Shown piece by piece: positions 63,992-64,000 of a DNA stretch of 64,000 nucleotides. The notes below the pieces were generated by a model. It saw nothing but the letters and a program-made list of their open reading frames with translations. It was not told the origin of the DNA and did not search any database. Location: contig CAUYUJ010014337.1 of NCBI GenBank assembly GCA_963575745.1, positions 29,077 to 93,076 of the forward strand, written 5' to 3'. The DNA comes from Prorocentrum cordatum. Lineage: Eukaryota; Sar; Dinophyceae; Prorocentrales; Prorocentraceae. The translations under genes and the position numbers were made by a program. The stretch's first letter is position 1, and each line of letters begins with the position of its first letter.

Positions 63992-64000
63992 GACAGGGCA

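Overview
The window looks like non-genic nuclear DNA of a dinoflagellate. The strongest evidence is at 57557-57577 (minus strand), where a 20-of-21 match to the conserved dinoflagellate spliced leader (core CCATTTTGGCTCAAG) sits 59 bases before the ATG of an intronless seven-helix membrane protein. This is the mark of a trans-spliced mRNA copied back into the genome. High GC, GC-rich third codon positions, kilobase-long trinucleotide microsatellites and several divergent retroelements agree with this. The genus cannot be fixed from sequence reading alone.

Layout. 1-7.3 kb: microsatellites (GAC, GGC, CTCC/CACT, CTC, ATC) and a dispersed repeat. 7.36-10.2 kb (minus): a non-LTR reverse transcriptase with a C-terminal zinc-binding motif and a restriction-like PD-(D/E)XK endonuclease. 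10.2-16.4 kb: CTC and ATC tracts around a 90-bp minisatellite of about 19 copies. 16427-23462 (minus): a complete tyrosine-recombinase retrotransposon of PAT/Ngaro-like (DIRS order) architecture with split direct repeats A1-ORFs-B1-A2-B2. It encodes a Gag-like protein, reverse transcriptase, RNase H, tyrosine recombinase and a cytosine-methyltransferase-like domain, and is inserted cleanly into a CAT microsatellite. 24.5-32.3 kb (plus): the remains of a LINE (coiled-coil ORF1, endonuclease, linker, RT, RNase H), broken by frameshifts and by inserted minisatellite, microsatellite and MITE DNA. 33.9-37.9 kb (plus): a long LINE ORF with an endonuclease/exonuclease/phosphatase-type domain, RT and C2H2 fingers. 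38.2-38.8 kb: an ORF1-like protein. 38.9-56.6 kb: gene-poor DNA with a polypurine tract, a 100-N gap, a 152-bp palindrome, MITEs with target-site duplications, a ~100-bp minisatellite and a diverged duplication. 56.7-57.6 kb (minus): the spliced-leader retrogene, the only good host-gene candidate. 59.4-64 kb: a MITE, then a LINE (minus) with intact RT and RNase H residues, whose 5' end lies beyond the window.

Almost every long open frame outside these genes is a by-product of trinucleotide repeats, which are open in several frames, or of GC-rich DNA. They are reported as repeats. The genes do not form a pathway: the window is a mosaic of retroelements of several ages with one retroposed host gene. 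The most distinctive system is the tyrosine-recombinase retrotransposon that carries a methyltransferase-like domain.
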